Shown one piece after another: positions 50,401-62,976 of a DNA stretch of 64,000 nucleotides (its first letter is position 1; each line of letters starts with the position of its first letter). Where the stretch lies: NCBI GenBank assembly GCA_964304625.1, contig OZ199839.1, positions 8,618,001 through 8,682,000 on the forward strand, in the 5' to 3' direction. Under the pieces are notes generated by a model, which was not told the DNA's origin, did not search any database, and saw only the letters and a program-made list of their open reading frames with translations. Position numbers and translations under genes: made by a program. Source of the DNA: Kudoa neothunni (taxonomy: Eukaryota > Cnidaria).

Positions 50401-53400
50401 TATCATCTCCTTGGTGTAAGTAGTAGTTATACAGTAAGGTCTCGATAGGAGTAGTTCACGCATATGATATGAGTTGGGTATATTTTGTATTAAAATAATT
50501 CCTAAACCTAGTCGAAAAATATGTGGTATTCTTTTCGATCAATCCACAGAAGGACTTAAACTAAATGTTTTATATGTATCACAATTAAAATATTTTTATT
50601 TGCAAAATCAAAAATATTCATAAAGATATGATAACGTAAGAAAATTAATCATTGTTTCTCAAATTTATTCCCTTTTAGCTGGTATAAACTACAATGCTCA
50701 TGTTTATTACAAAAAGAAGCTCCTCCCTAAATATCAAATTTTAAATTTTGATAATTAGATAAATTACAATGTTTATAATGGATTTTATTAGAGAAAGTTA
50801 GATTTAACTAGTGACTCAAATGAAATATAGTCACAATCCTAAAGTTATAGTACTACTGTATATTTGTTTATAACTTACAATAACAATTAATCATTATTTA
50901 AACAAATTCAGACCTTTTTTATATTTAAACTATTAAGAGACCTTTCAACCTGTTCTTATCGAGTCAAATATATTAAACATATTAAAAGTCTGTGTATTTT
51001 CGTAAACACCTGCTCTATAAATAAAGATAGAAGTCGTTATAGTATCAATGATCTTATATCATTTAGGTTGGAATGTTAAATTCAGTTAAATATTACTTTG
51101 AAATAGGCGATTTTGGTCATGTTGTTGGGATAAAGTTATTCGATTAACAAAAATAAACATTTTCTTAATGTTTTTGGAGATTTTGAAGATGTGACAACAG
51201 TTTTAAATAATTAAATTTTCCTTAGTTATTAAAAGTATCCCAAATAATTGTGTATAAGGAGAAAATATTACCATACATACGTAAAGTTCTTCATTATTTC
51301 ATTTATAAAGTATTTAATTATTATTTTGTATGTTTTGATAATTTAATTGGAAGAAGGACTTTTATAAATCAAATAATTAGAATATATGTGGGCACCATTA
51401 GTTTTTAGTTTATGATATCTTTGACTTAATAATTATTCTCGCCAAATTAACTATCACATTATTGATATTGAATTTTCTGAATTTTAGTTCAACTTTTAAA
51501 TATTTTATTGTATCGAGATCTTAATGTAGCTCTGCTCTAACTACAACTGTGGGATTATTAGCAGTTGTATCATTATCATTAATATGGCATTGATTATGTG
51601 GACATAGTTTATTGCAAGATTTACCCAAAATATTTGCCAATTCTACGGTTGTTGATACGTTATTAGGACCGGTTATAGAAAGTGCGGTTTCACTCTTAAA
51701 GGTATATCTAATCGAAACAATTAGCTTGAATAAAATTTGGTGTTAGAGTAATGGAGATTGTGGTCGGTTGTTTATATTTCATTCAATGTTGCCGAATTTC
51801 GACGTGCCTGGAAAGTTGGATAATCGTGATAACAACCCATTATTTTGTACAGAAAATGAATTGGTATGTTTTGTGTTGTGTCGATTTTTCAACTGAGCGT
51901 ATATGTGTAGAATGTGCTGAAACCCAACGGTAATTACTATTCTAAACTTGCTGATAAATGTGTGTCCAATGGAGTGTCGGTGAATCTATTTCTCACCACA
52001 GCAGGCTATGTTGACATTGCCACATTGGGAACTTTGTGCGAAAATACCGGCGGTCGCATTTTTTATTATCCATTTTTCGACACCAAACGATCCGGTCAAC
52101 AACTGGCCTACGATGTGCAAAGTTTCCTTGCCCGACCTTGTGCTCACGATGCCTATATGAAGTTGCGCGTTTCTAACGGACTAAGAGTCAGCTCCATCTA
52201 TGGATGTATGTCATTGGCATCTACCACCGACATTCAAGTCGCTTACATCGATTCCGATACCGTATGAATCAATATTGATATGTGTTGCCTTTTATTTTCT
52301 GTATTTGATGATGTTTTGTTGTGATATAGACCATTGCATTTGAACTAGAACACGATGACGATCTCAAACCAGGAACAACAGTCTCTTGTCAGTTGGCTAT
52401 TCTTTACACTGCCTCATCTGGACAAAGGAGACTGCGAGTCCATAACATCTACCTAAGACATGCGAACGACTACACAGAAATTTATCGCTCTATCGGTTGT
52501 GAAGCCAGTGTCTGTTTATTAATGAAAAAATGTATTTATATTAATTTCTACTTACACACTCGCGTCAATTAAACAACGAATGTAATGTATATTGACTCCT
52601 TCTTTCTTTTTTAGATTGTATCGAAATGTTAAAACAGAACAGCGTAACGTTTGTTGGCGACAAACTCAGCGAATACACCTATCAACCGTTGCTCTCCTAC
52701 ATCAAAAATTGCAAACAATCTCAGTCTCATTTTCAACAAGTAGTTATAATTTATATCAGTGAGATTTGGGCGTTATTTTCTATAAAATTCTTGATAATGT
52801 TGTAAATTGGTGTAGTTGGTGTTGCCTGAATCCCTCAAACTCTATCCTTTATATATGAATTCATTGATCAAATCGGACGCATTTTTGAGTCGAAAAGAGC
52901 TGGGTCAAGATGGAAGATCGATGGCTATTATTCGATTCAAATCTGCTTCAATTGATGACATGCTTTTGGAGTTGTATCCTTCTATCTACAACATTGTAGG
53001 TTTTCATTTGTGTGCATGTGGTTGAATTTTAGTTGCATATAGTTCGATCCAACCAATAATGCCACCATTGAAGAGCTTAACCAAAAGACCCCTTCACTTT
53101 CTGAGCTCGGCATTCAAAGTCATCGTTGCTGTTATGAACGACTGTGTAATGATCAAGTCTATCTCATGGTTCTACCCCATATTTTATTCCTTTGGGTGGG
53201 GAATGGAATCAATCAGGAATCTTTTAGATGTCTTTTTGGAGTGAATTCAATTGAACAAATCGATGGGGTTGTTATGGAGACGCTCCCCGCATTTGACAAC
53301 CCATTGTCCAACACCACTCGTCTATTGGTCAATTTGGTGAGGAAACATCATCACCCCAATAGATTTATTCCGGTAATTCTATTGATGATTATAAAATTAT

Positions 53401-53566
53401 TGTTTTTCACTTTTTATTTTTATAGATAACCGTTGTCAAACAGGGAGGCCTTTCGGAAAACACCTTTCGACATTTTATGGCTGAAAGCAAGTCTTCCAAA
53501 CCAAAATCATTCACTTACATGGAATATTTGTGCTTTATTCATAAATCAATAAACGAACATTTATAA
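47490..53566 (+). CDS. SEC24: COPII coat cargo adaptor SEC24 (C/D-like)
   Basis: Sixteen exons give 1139 aa: 47490..47684, 47734..47767, 47817..47924, 47982..48088, 48146..48634, 48687..48798, 49502..49768, 49815..50382, 51608..51701, 51747..51863, 51911..52261, 52330..52531, 52615..52739, 52816..52995, 53043..53372, 53426..53566. All phases join. Residues 1-315 are a Pro/Gln/Asn/Tyr-rich tail. A zinc finger (CEQC...CNLC, Cys at about 407, 410, 429, 432) follows NPRYIQSTYYVLPST. The trunk/vWA domain runs from YIFMFNVSRNS (about 480) through GPVIESAVSLLK. Then come the beta-sandwich (ILYTASSGQRRLRVHN), the helical domain, and a gelsolin-like domain (ILFLWVGNGINQESFRCLFG). SEC24 pairs with SEC23 at ER exit sites and binds cargo. 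The DSYFCYLDSSGARLDRF...LCQGSYE stretch is closer to SEC24C/D than A/B. Confidence 0.95.
48799..49501 (+). other. SEC24 intron 6 (703 bp)
   Basis: One of two long introns in a gene whose other introns are 45-83 bp. It starts GTATTTTAAC and ends CATTCTTATAG. No transposon ends were recognised inside. Confidence 0.7.
50432..51526. mobile_element. pogo/Tc1-mariner-like element in SEC24 intron 8
   Basis: The ends are inverted repeats next to TA dinucleotides: CAGTAAGGTCTCGATA (50432) and, reverse complement, CATTAAGATCTCGATA (from 51526). That is two mismatches in 16 bp. The termini resemble pogo/Tigger ends. The 1095-bp interior has no long open frame, so it is non-autonomous or decayed. It accounts for nearly all of the 1225-bp intron 8 (50383-51607); without it the intron would be about 128 bp. 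Confidence 0.72.
53549..53554 (+). promoter_or_regulatory. AATAAA inside the last SEC24 codons
   Basis: The hexamer lies about 10 nt before the TAA stop (53564-53566), and no equally good signal follows closely. If used, the 3' UTR would be only a few bases. Weak. Confidence 0.25.
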
Positions 53567-53853
53567 CATTCTTATTAGTACTATTTTGAAGGGTATCTTG
53601 TTTGTTTTTACGGACGGATTTTTATTTATTTAGTAAATAGTAAGTTATTTTGGTTATTTAAAAATTTAAAATATGGGATAATTTTTTAAATTAAATTTTT
53701 TATTTTTATAGTTGAGTAGGTTGAGTCAATAATATTTAATCATTATTTCAAATATAAAAAAATGTGATTCTTAAATATAAACCCCCAGGTGCATTGTATT
53801 TGTTGTTCAGATTTATTTTTTCTCAATAACCATTTAAAAGTTGTCGAAATGAA
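53567..53853. other. 3' flank of SEC24
   Basis: AT-rich, with no feature seen. Confidence 0.4.
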
Positions 53854-53920
53854 GTATGTATGTATGTATGTATGTATGTATGTATGTATGTATGTATGTA
53901 TGTATGTATGTATGTATGTT
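53854..53920. repeat. (TATG)n microsatellite
   Basis: About 16 perfect TATG/GTAT units, the longest simple repeat in the window. Confidence 0.95.
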
Positions 53921-54629
53921 TAGAACGAAATATCATTTAGAAATATAATCTGCAACACGCATGCGAGCGAATTTTATTATCAATCTATTTGGACTGATAG
54001 AAATATTGCTTTTTAAATTTAACACTGTGATTTAAGTTTTCTTAATTTTTACATCCTTTACTCACAAATAATTGTAGACATTAAATTGTTGAATTCACGC
54101 TGTTTTTACTTTTTGATGCCATAAATCCATAAATGCTTGGTTTAAGTCAGGAAAATTTGTGTCAAATTTTTGATATAAATAACATCTGCCAGATTAAAGT
54201 AATAGCATAATCATTAAATGACTGGGCTCGGACATATTCTTTTGAGGCTGTAATGTTATTTATGATTTAAGAAAACTGAAAAAACCAATATTATTCCTAT
54301 TACGTAACTTAAATTGTTGATTTTAATCCTTTTAAAATTCAAAATGCTTCACAATAAAACCCGAAAATGACGCGATCTCAGAGAAATAATGAAGATAAAA
54401 TCAAAATAAATAACATTTTAATGTAATGAATAGTCAACAATCATAGGCAGGTTTGGAACGCTCGAGACAACTTAAAAGGAAGATGCTATAGCACTCTGTT
54501 GCTTTTTGTGCGTATGATAGATTTGGTTACAATCCTTATAATTGATCATAACGCAAGATAGTAAAAAAAATAGGAACCCCCACAAAATTAATGAATAATT
54601 TTTAAAAAAATAATTATTTGTATGTGTGC

Positions 54630-54704
54630 ACATGTGCGTGTCTCGTTATTGAATTATTTTTTGGGACCAAGATAAAATTACGCAATATCAAGAGTTTACT
54701 GTAT
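54630..54704. mobile_element. pogo/Tigger-like MITE end
   Basis: The right end reads GAGTTTACTGTA, which on the opposite strand is TACAGTAAACTCTTGATATT, a typical pogo/Tigger terminus at a TA site. Inside lie AAATTACGCAATATC and TTTTTTGGGACCAAG, as in the related copy at 30.7 kb, and GTGTCTCGTTATTG at the other side. Confidence 0.65.
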
Positions 54705-54785
54705 TTAATTATTATTTTCTTAACATTTCGTCTCTATGGGTTTCAAAAACTTGTAGCTATCTAAAGAATTCACTATTTATTTAAC

Positions 54786-54900
54786 TTGTTAACCCTCCCG
54801 GGACCAAATGAGGTCTCTCGTCACCCCATTTTAGGTAAATCTTATTTTTAAAAATGAAAATCTCATAGGATTCCGTACATCTCATAGGATTCCGTACCAA
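54786..54900. repeat. TTAA-type element end with a 19-bp tandem duplication
   Basis: TTAACCCTCCCGGGACC at 54789 resembles the piggyBac-1 terminus TTAACCCTCCGAGCATG. About 70 bp inside, ATCTCATAGGATTCCGTAC occurs twice in tandem (54862-54899). The partner end was not found, so this may be a truncated copy. Confidence 0.5.
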
Positions 54901-57900
54901 ATTCACTCAATCTTAGACAATATATTTGTAGTTTATAGAAATTCAAGCTTTTTTTAAAATATAAGAATTTATCCCAGGGAAAATGCCTGTATAATTGAAC
55001 ACATGTTCTCCATACGTCCCCATACTTAATGTTTTAACTTGATATTAAACTTATTAAAAGAATAAAAATAAACAACGAACATACTGTCACAATTAATATA
55101 TATTAAACATTCAATAAAGGGGCAAATTGTATGTTTTTCCCTTTTCCTATCGAAGGATTACGATGACGTCATAAGATTAAATTAAGATTTATCAGCTATA
55201 TGTATTTTAAACTTTAGGGAGAACAAGAGTATATTATTTCATTTAGATGATTAATTTAAGAATAAATATATATTATGGAATGCGCTTTGATAACGATATC
55301 AATAATTTGCGGCTCAATTACAATGTAAGTGTACCAATTTAGAGGGGGAGGAGGGCATCGTAACTAATCGGTGAATATTTGCACTAGACTTTTAAACTTT
55401 TAAGAGTCAGTGTTATTCTATTCGCATTTAAAATATAGTATCGAACTAGTTAATATATGTATTGGTATTGTCAGACATGTAGTTTTAAATCCGATTGATG
55501 TTATCTTGAAAAAATTGTTCTCTCTTTAGGAAACCTTCCGAATCTTTCATATTTAATTTTTTTTATTTGAATATATAAACATACTCAAATACTTACAACC
55601 GTGACCCAGACTTAATCTTACATGCAATTTTGTGATTAATGACTTTTTTCGGAAATCATGCCTGATTTCGTGTATGGTCGCTTGCGTGCATTTATCATCT
55701 ATATTTGATTGAACGCCGTTATTATACTTCGAGAAACTTTAAATAATGTAGATATAATAAAACATATAAATTTAAACATACGATAACATACGTTCTGTTG
55801 CAGATGTTTATAATATTTAATCGAAGAATTAATTATATATTTTTTTCCAATTTCATTATCTTTAAAGCAAACTTCCAAACTAATAATATAGCTGCGTTAT
55901 GAGTAATAATTATAATAATAGCTTTTTGATTCAACTGCGCAATAAAATAAGAAAATAATGATGGGTTCAAAAATGACCCCCACCCATGGGTACATACATA
56001 CTGAAGTTATCGAAACACGGTCTTTCGACGTTTAATAGGAGTTGTTAAGATTAAAAATGGCGACTCGTCCCCATTTCGACTCATTTTTAATTTAAATTTC
56101 TGCTACTATGGTCAGCAATGTTTGCAAAGATACCCAATTTCGAACAAATTGATTAAATTTATCAAGTTTTGTTCGAATATTTATTATTGTCTTTTGGTTG
56201 GCCCCCTATTATTTAAGTTTTTCGGAAAAAGTTAGTAAGGGGATAAATTTCGGTCAGAAGGCGGTTGGATTTGTTTAAATGAGAATTATATCGTTAAAAT
56301 TTTTAGTTTAATTAATAATTTAAAATTTTTAATAGGGAGCTAATGTCAACTATTAAATCCAATTTTTGATTTAATCGGACTAAATTAATAATAATTCGTT
56401 AAATTATAGAAAAAAACTTTAAATTTATGTTAACATTTATTAATATTAATTATATAAAATTTAATATTTTTACATAATCTTAAAATTCACAACTATTTTA
56501 AAATGTTTAAAGTATCATTAAATTTTTGCTTACCAAAAACATTAAAATATTAATACTGAATTCGATTATATCGAGATCAAACTCAATATTATAAATTTAG
56601 CATTATGGATCTCCTTAAATTTTCTCAACTTATCAATGTTTAGGTAGAGAATACAATTTGGTGTATGCTTATTTTAAGAACTATATTCACATACTACCTA
56701 AGACAACTAAAATTTAATATATAGAACAAATCAGTTTAATTTGTATCCTGCTCACTCAAACATTGAATACCATATAATACAATTTACTTTTGAATTGAAA
56801 CGTCCCACCAACTGTAGTCGCTCTATGTCGTTTTATTTATTAAACAGACCATTATATTTCATTTATGAATAAAACATTCCAATTATACAATTATTATCTA
56901 CTCCCAAGATTCAAAATTAATCTAATACTTCGTCTTCTGACCGTTAAATGAAAAATAGAGTGTCCATTTGAAGACTATTAGCTTTTCAATAGTAAACTCT
57001 AATGTTATTGTTATTTTCAGGTCCAATTGAAATTTGTAATGAATACTAACCTCATAATAATAACCTGAAAGCAAGCATGACTATATTTCCAGCAATTAAC
57101 TGGTTATGTTATTGCTATCTAATTTGGATGACTACATATGCAGCATCTGTACATGCAAATATTTGGGATGTGTGATTTTAATTTGAATCAAAACATATCC
57201 TCGTTAAAGAGGGCTTATTGTTTAATGCGTCAAATGCTCAAATTTAAAAATTTACCATTACTTCTTTTCCATAAGTAGATAATGGTTTTGCAGCGTTTGA
57301 GGTTTCTTCTTAGTTCAAACCCACAATTTCGTTAATTATAAATACGTTCGCGCAGATGAGGCGAAAAAGTAATTTAAATCAGAATATAAGAATTCGAGAA
57401 AGACGCTTAGAGTAAGATTAAGTTTGAATTAGAATTATGGTTGAGTCTCGACAAAAATAAACTACAGAATCCTGCTCTGTTCTAACCATTCTTCAAAATC
57501 ACAGTGTTCGCTGTTCCTGCATGCGATTGATGGAAAGTCTTTCTTAGTTTTATGGCGAGAATATAAAGTAATATCTACTTATAAAAAATACCTTTTTGTT
57601 ATTCTTTTTAGTCTTATATTTGATACAAATAGATACATTTCAAAAATCAGGAGTAAAGTTTTAATTTGGATTCATTTTATGATAAAATGAAAAATTTTAC
57701 GTGTTCTATTTTTTCATTGTACAATTATATATTTTTCATTTCACTATAACTACATAGTCGGCATTCGTATTTTTTCAGTTGCAATAACATTTCAAACCTA
57801 TTCCTAATATGTCCGCTTGAGAGGCACAATTTAAATTCGTAGAATACCGATTCAATTTTTAAGCACTATAATTATATATCAAAATTTACTGTGCAAAAGT

Positions 57901-58059
57901 GAATACGCGATAAAAAATGCATCGAAAACTAAGCGAATAAGGTAGAATGATGTAAATAGTGTTTTATAACTAAACGAACATATATTAACGTAAAGAGCGC
58001 ATTTGGGCGAAACGGTTGAATCATTATGGAGATTGTTCTGCGCTAGATGGAAGAGGAAA
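54901..58059. other. Long AT-rich intergenic stretch
   Basis: About 3.2 kb between the TTAA-type end and the FOXN gene. I see no gene or RNA. Runs of A/T dominate, with no coherent open frame. Confidence 0.45.
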
Positions 58060-60920
58060 TTATCTTCTGGGATTTTGGTTGCTTTGATCTGATAATGATT
58101 TGAAAATTTCATTTAAATCGATGTTATTGTTTTCATTATTGTTGTTTGAAGGTTCCTGCTGTTGGTTGTTGTTGTTGTTGTTAACATAGTTAAAATTTTC
58201 TCCTGTTAAAATAGTGGAGCCGTTAAGCAGATCTTGTATAGATGTGGCTTGAGTTAGGTTTCTAATTTGATTTGATAGTTCCACCAGTTGGTTGAGTTGA
58301 TCCTGAGTGATGTTAAAGTTGATTTGATCAGAGGGTTCGTTTTGAGTGTTAAAACCATCGTTGAGTTCTGGAGCAGTTTGCAAAGAGTTGTCTGTGGCGA
58401 TGTCAGCCAAAGATTCACCATTTGAAGGTACGTTTATATAAAAAGGTGAAAATTGGTTGATTATTTGATGCTGACTGAGAAAATAATCAACAAAATCGTC
58501 GTTTGATTGTGAATGTTGCTCGGCATTGCCTACGTCAAAGATGTTGTTGTTAGTAGTAGTAGTAGTAGTAGTAGTAGTACTTTCAGGATGTCCGTAGATG
58601 TTTTGATTGACGACAGAGTAGTTCATCGAATAATCCGAATTAGTGTTGTTAACGTTAACACATGAGTTAGTTTGCATGCCATTGTTGGCTAAAAAGTTTA
58701 TGGCGTTAACGTTGATGTTACCGCCGTGCATCATATCGCGATTCGGAGGAACTATGTTAAGAGCATTGTTGTTGGAGTCAGTCGTTTGGTTGTCATAAGA
58801 AAACCCGTTTTGTAGAGATTCATGTGGGTTTGTGGTATGACTGTTTTCACCATATTCATAAGTTATGAGATGTTCAGTTCGTTTTCGATTTTTTTCCTCT
58901 TGTTGTTCCATGATGTAGCTTTTAATGTTGTCCATGTCTAGAGTGACGTCATCTTCATCGTTTGAGTCTTCGCTGGAATCTTCTTCAACTTTTTGGAATA
59001 AACTATCAAAATCACCTAACACAATACTCAATCATCAAACCATAACCATCCCTAAATACTTTCATCTTGTAAACTTCTTCTTATAGCATCTGGATGTTTG
59101 CGAAGCCATTTGTTAATTTCCTTTTCAATTCCACGTTGTTTCTCCACTTTAAGTGCCCATAAACAACCCTTGCGTTGGTTCTTATTTTCTTTCTTTTGGG
59201 CTTTGTTGATCTTGTAAAACGCTTTGTTCAAAGAAAGATTATGTCTCACTGAATTCTAAAAAGATGTCAAAACTGGTTAGGCCAATTGCTCAATATGTAC
59301 CTTCCATCCTTCTGGAGCAGTCTTAAAATAGGGAAACTTCTCTCTATAATACATTGAAAATATACAAATAACAAACAAATAGAAATTCATACTGCATGTA
59401 TTTGTAAATCTCACTAACTGGTAAGTTGCCAGTTGGACTATTTTTCAAAGCCATTGCAATCAAACAAGAATAAGAAAACACCGGTTTTGGGTGTCTAGTT
59501 TCAGCATATGGACGGACCATCGAATTCGGCCTCACAATTCTCTCCATTGGAACTGATTCCCTTTGAGGTGCCACTGTAATAGTGTACACCTGCGGATATC
59601 TGACGTTTGAAATCATATATGGTCTTCTGTTGGCATGGTTTTGGTATGGAGCAGTATAATTGTTTTGTTGCAATACATGCATGTGATTAGGGTTGATACC
59701 TGGAATGAAAGTGGGGCCTTGTCTATTGAAATTGTTGTTTTGAGGTTGAACAGGGGTTATAACGTGAGCGACATTCCCCGGAACGTTCACATACTGTCTC
59801 AAAAGGGCATTATACTGGGCGTTCATTAAGAGATCGTTGTTAATGGATGGTCCATTTTGAAATTGAACGTTTCTTTGGTCTGTATTACTTTGTGGATTGT
59901 CTTGGGCAATAGTTTGGGGGACAATTAGTTGAGATACGTTTTGTTGGTTGTTCCAATTGTTTGAGTTTGGCTCATTTGGTGTGTGTTGGGGCTGAGGTTG
60001 TATTAGTTGTATCATCGAATTCACATTATTATTCCCAAGTAATAAAGTTCTTTTAGGAGGAGCACCCTCAGTAGTGCAACCGAAATCAACGGAGTAGTAT
60101 GTTTGTTGCTCATTTTCGGAATTTTCAGGTTTTGCAATCTCCATTATATGAACTACATCATTCGGGTTACTCATTTGTTCATCCTGTGGCTGTTGATGTT
60201 GTGCATGGCTTATCTGTTCATCATTTGTTTGAGAAACGTATGGAGGAGTTTGTTGTCTTCTATCGGTTCCCAATAATTGGGAAGGAAAAAAGCCTTTGAT
60301 TAGTTGTGCTAGTCGATAACCGATGGGGTTATTGATTTGTTGGGTGTAGTTAGCGTCTTGCAAGTTACTATCATCAACATTTTCAGTTTCTCTCTGAATA
60401 TCTTGAGTGTCCGGCAGAATAATATCATTGGATTGATGTGTGAAGTCGTTCATTGAATCAATTGATTGTTGGTATGAGTCATTAATATCCAGATCTGGAA
60501 AATAACTTGGTCTTGTTTGAGCAACTTGCGAACTGTATAATCTTGAAGTTTCATTTCCGTTTATCGCTGAACTAGTAAGGGTGGTGTTTAGAAAGTTTCG
60601 TTCGTCTAGCAATATTGATGATAATGATGCTAAGGAGCTCGAATTAGGATTCGCGTCATTGATGTTGTACAGAAAGTTCTCATTTGGAGAGAAAATATTT
60701 TCTATATTCGACCCGGATTAGTTAAAATTAATAATCAGCCAAGAGATAGTGTATTACCGTTTGTGTTGGTGAAATTTCTTTGTTGAGGAACGGTTTCGGT
60801 ATTTTGCGAGGAAGGGTTGTCATTTGGTGGATTAATTTGATCATTTTTCTTATTGCGATTGACGTGGTCTTCTTTCCAATTAGGGGGATGTTTTTTATTA
60901 TTCCAGTCAGAATTTTCCAT
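58060..60920 (-). CDS. FOXN: Forkhead transcription factor, FOXN1/4-like
   Basis: Five exons, 60920..60758, 60701..59393, 59343..59301, 59255..59060 and 59015..58060, with introns of 56, 49, 45 and 44 bp and matching phases, give 888 aa. The forkhead domain starts near residue 460: [58 protein letters not shown] (recognition helix), RKGCLWAL and [30 protein letters not shown] and KGCLWAL are marks of FOXN1/4 rather than other Fox classes. The flanks are long Asn/Gln/Ser-rich disordered regions; the C-terminal part contains an acidic stretch ([13 protein letters not shown]) after the domain, a likely activation region as in FOXN1. The domain is encoded across four exons. FOXN1/4 proteins act in the nucleus in epithelial or neural cell differentiation in other animals. 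Confidence 0.95.
58551..58579 (-). repeat. Coding trinucleotide repeat (poly-Thr)
   Basis: A TAG/GTA repeat on the plus strand encodes a run of nine Thr in the C-terminal disordered part of the FOXN protein. A shorter GTT repeat near 58160-58180 encodes Asn. Such runs are prone to length change. Confidence 0.88.
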
Positions 60921-62976
60921 TACTCAATCTAATAAATTTTCCACTGACCAATCACTCAAATTGTAAGATTCACTTTAAATTAATTATAATAGGTTTAGGT
61001 CGGGATATCAAAAAAAGCTGCCAACTTTTTTAGCTTTTATTTCGATAATTTTCTGTCTGGAAAATATATCTTGGTTTTAATTTGGTGGACTTGACGAAAA
61101 AATTTGCACACTTGGTGTATAACTAAAACTACCAACCTAAACAATGAACAATTATAATGCATGTGTGATTTTTTTTTTAATTTCATAAGGGAATTTCGTG
61201 TTTGGTGTGGATTAACGCTCACCAGTTACCACGTATCAGATTCAGGGAATAAAAATGTATCGATAATTATCCAAATAAAAAAATAAATTTTTAAATGTAT
61301 ACTATGGTAAGGTGGCGAATAAATTCTAAATTTTTTAAACTAATATAGTTACCTTGTTCAAAAACCAAGTTACTTTATGAGGATTTTGACGATTAAAGAA
61401 TGAATAAAACAAATTTCATAAGTTTATAAATGTATCCAAGTAAATAATCCAAACAATAGAAACTGTCATGTTTAGCACTTTTACCATAGCAGCTGAACAA
61501 GTTTTTTAAATTTTTTGTCAAGCATATAAGTACACCATGACAAAATAAGGTGGGCTTTATTAGCTAAAATCAACTAACAAACTCGATGAAATCTATGAGA
61601 TAAATTTAATTTTATTCCCACATAAAACAATTCTTTAAGGTGTATTACCAGCCAACTCATTGATACTCGACCAAACATGTCCGTTTGGGGAATTGATTAT
61701 TTGTGAGCAGAGTGTACAGTTCTAGATTACGATCAACCTATTACAAATATATTACAACTGCTTTATATTGATTCAATATGTGGAATAATTAAAAAAATAC
61801 TCTTAAATATAAATTCTAACTTTAATTCTCCAATGACAAAAACCTGCCTGTTAATTACAATAAAACCTGTTCCACATTACACGAAAATGACTCAAATCGA
61901 ATCCAATTCAACAAAACATCAAATAAAAATTACTTTTAATCCAAAATTCATTTGAAAGGGACACCACTGAGGGAACGTATTCTCTCCCTGAACAAATTCA
62001 GCAGTCGATCCCACAATATTGGTTTTGGAGTTTATTTATAAATTCAAATTTAACATTGTTTCTTTCGTTGATATAAACAGACTCTCTTCATTTAAATCTC
62101 CAATGTTTTTCAAAACATACTCTAGTTCTGGCTGGGATTATGAAGTTTCACTAAGAGTGCAGCCATTTCTCGCAGACGTGAGAACCAAGTAGACTCAGCT
62201 AATAGAATGCTTACTCAAAAAATATTCCCAACTAGTAGCCTACACAATTCTTTGTGCTTGATAGAACATTTTTATGTTTGTATACAATGGGTTTACATGC
62301 AAACTGTGAAACAATACAAGTTTTATTCAAATGGATGTTGGGCGTTTATTAAACGAAAGCATTCTTCTATCCTTTTAGTCTTCTGGGGGAAATTTAAATG
62401 AAAATTTTTGTAAATAAATCAAGGTGGACAAATTTTTGCAATTATAAAATTTCGAAAAAGTTCAATTAAATATGAAATCACATTTTACATTAAAATCTAA
62501 TTCACTAACAATAAAAATCTGCATTTTAAAGCATATTTTTATATTTAAAACTAAAAAATTCTGTAATCAACAGTTTTAAAAATATTTGTTTTGATAAATC
62601 AAAATTTTTGTTAGAAAGAATGTAAATTTATATATTGATATGCATGCGCGATAAAATATTTTTATCGGCGTCCTTTTTAAAATGAGGTAAAGAAAAATTT
62701 TGTTATTCTTACTATAGACTTTTAATTTTTAATATTTTATAGTTTAATATGATGGGTATAAAATAATTTCGAAATGAAATTATTACGGCCGCTATTAGAT
62801 ATTAGATGCATTATGATAGGCGTACTTTTTGATAATTTATTTTGGCCAGGGAGAAATGCATTAATCATCTCACTATTGTATTTATAATGATTTTTAATTG
62901 AAAGATATAGAAAAATAACTAAAGATATCAATTAATTTTTTAGTTGATTTACAATTTTACCTAATGTATTTTTAAC
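60921..62976. other. AT-rich stretch upstream of FOXN
   Basis: About 2 kb. It should contain the FOXN promoter at its left end. No gene or repeat that I can support. Confidence 0.4.

Noticed and set aside
61037-62401. Short open frames upstream of FOXN
   Set aside because: No motif, no splice-consistent neighbours and strongly AT-driven composition.
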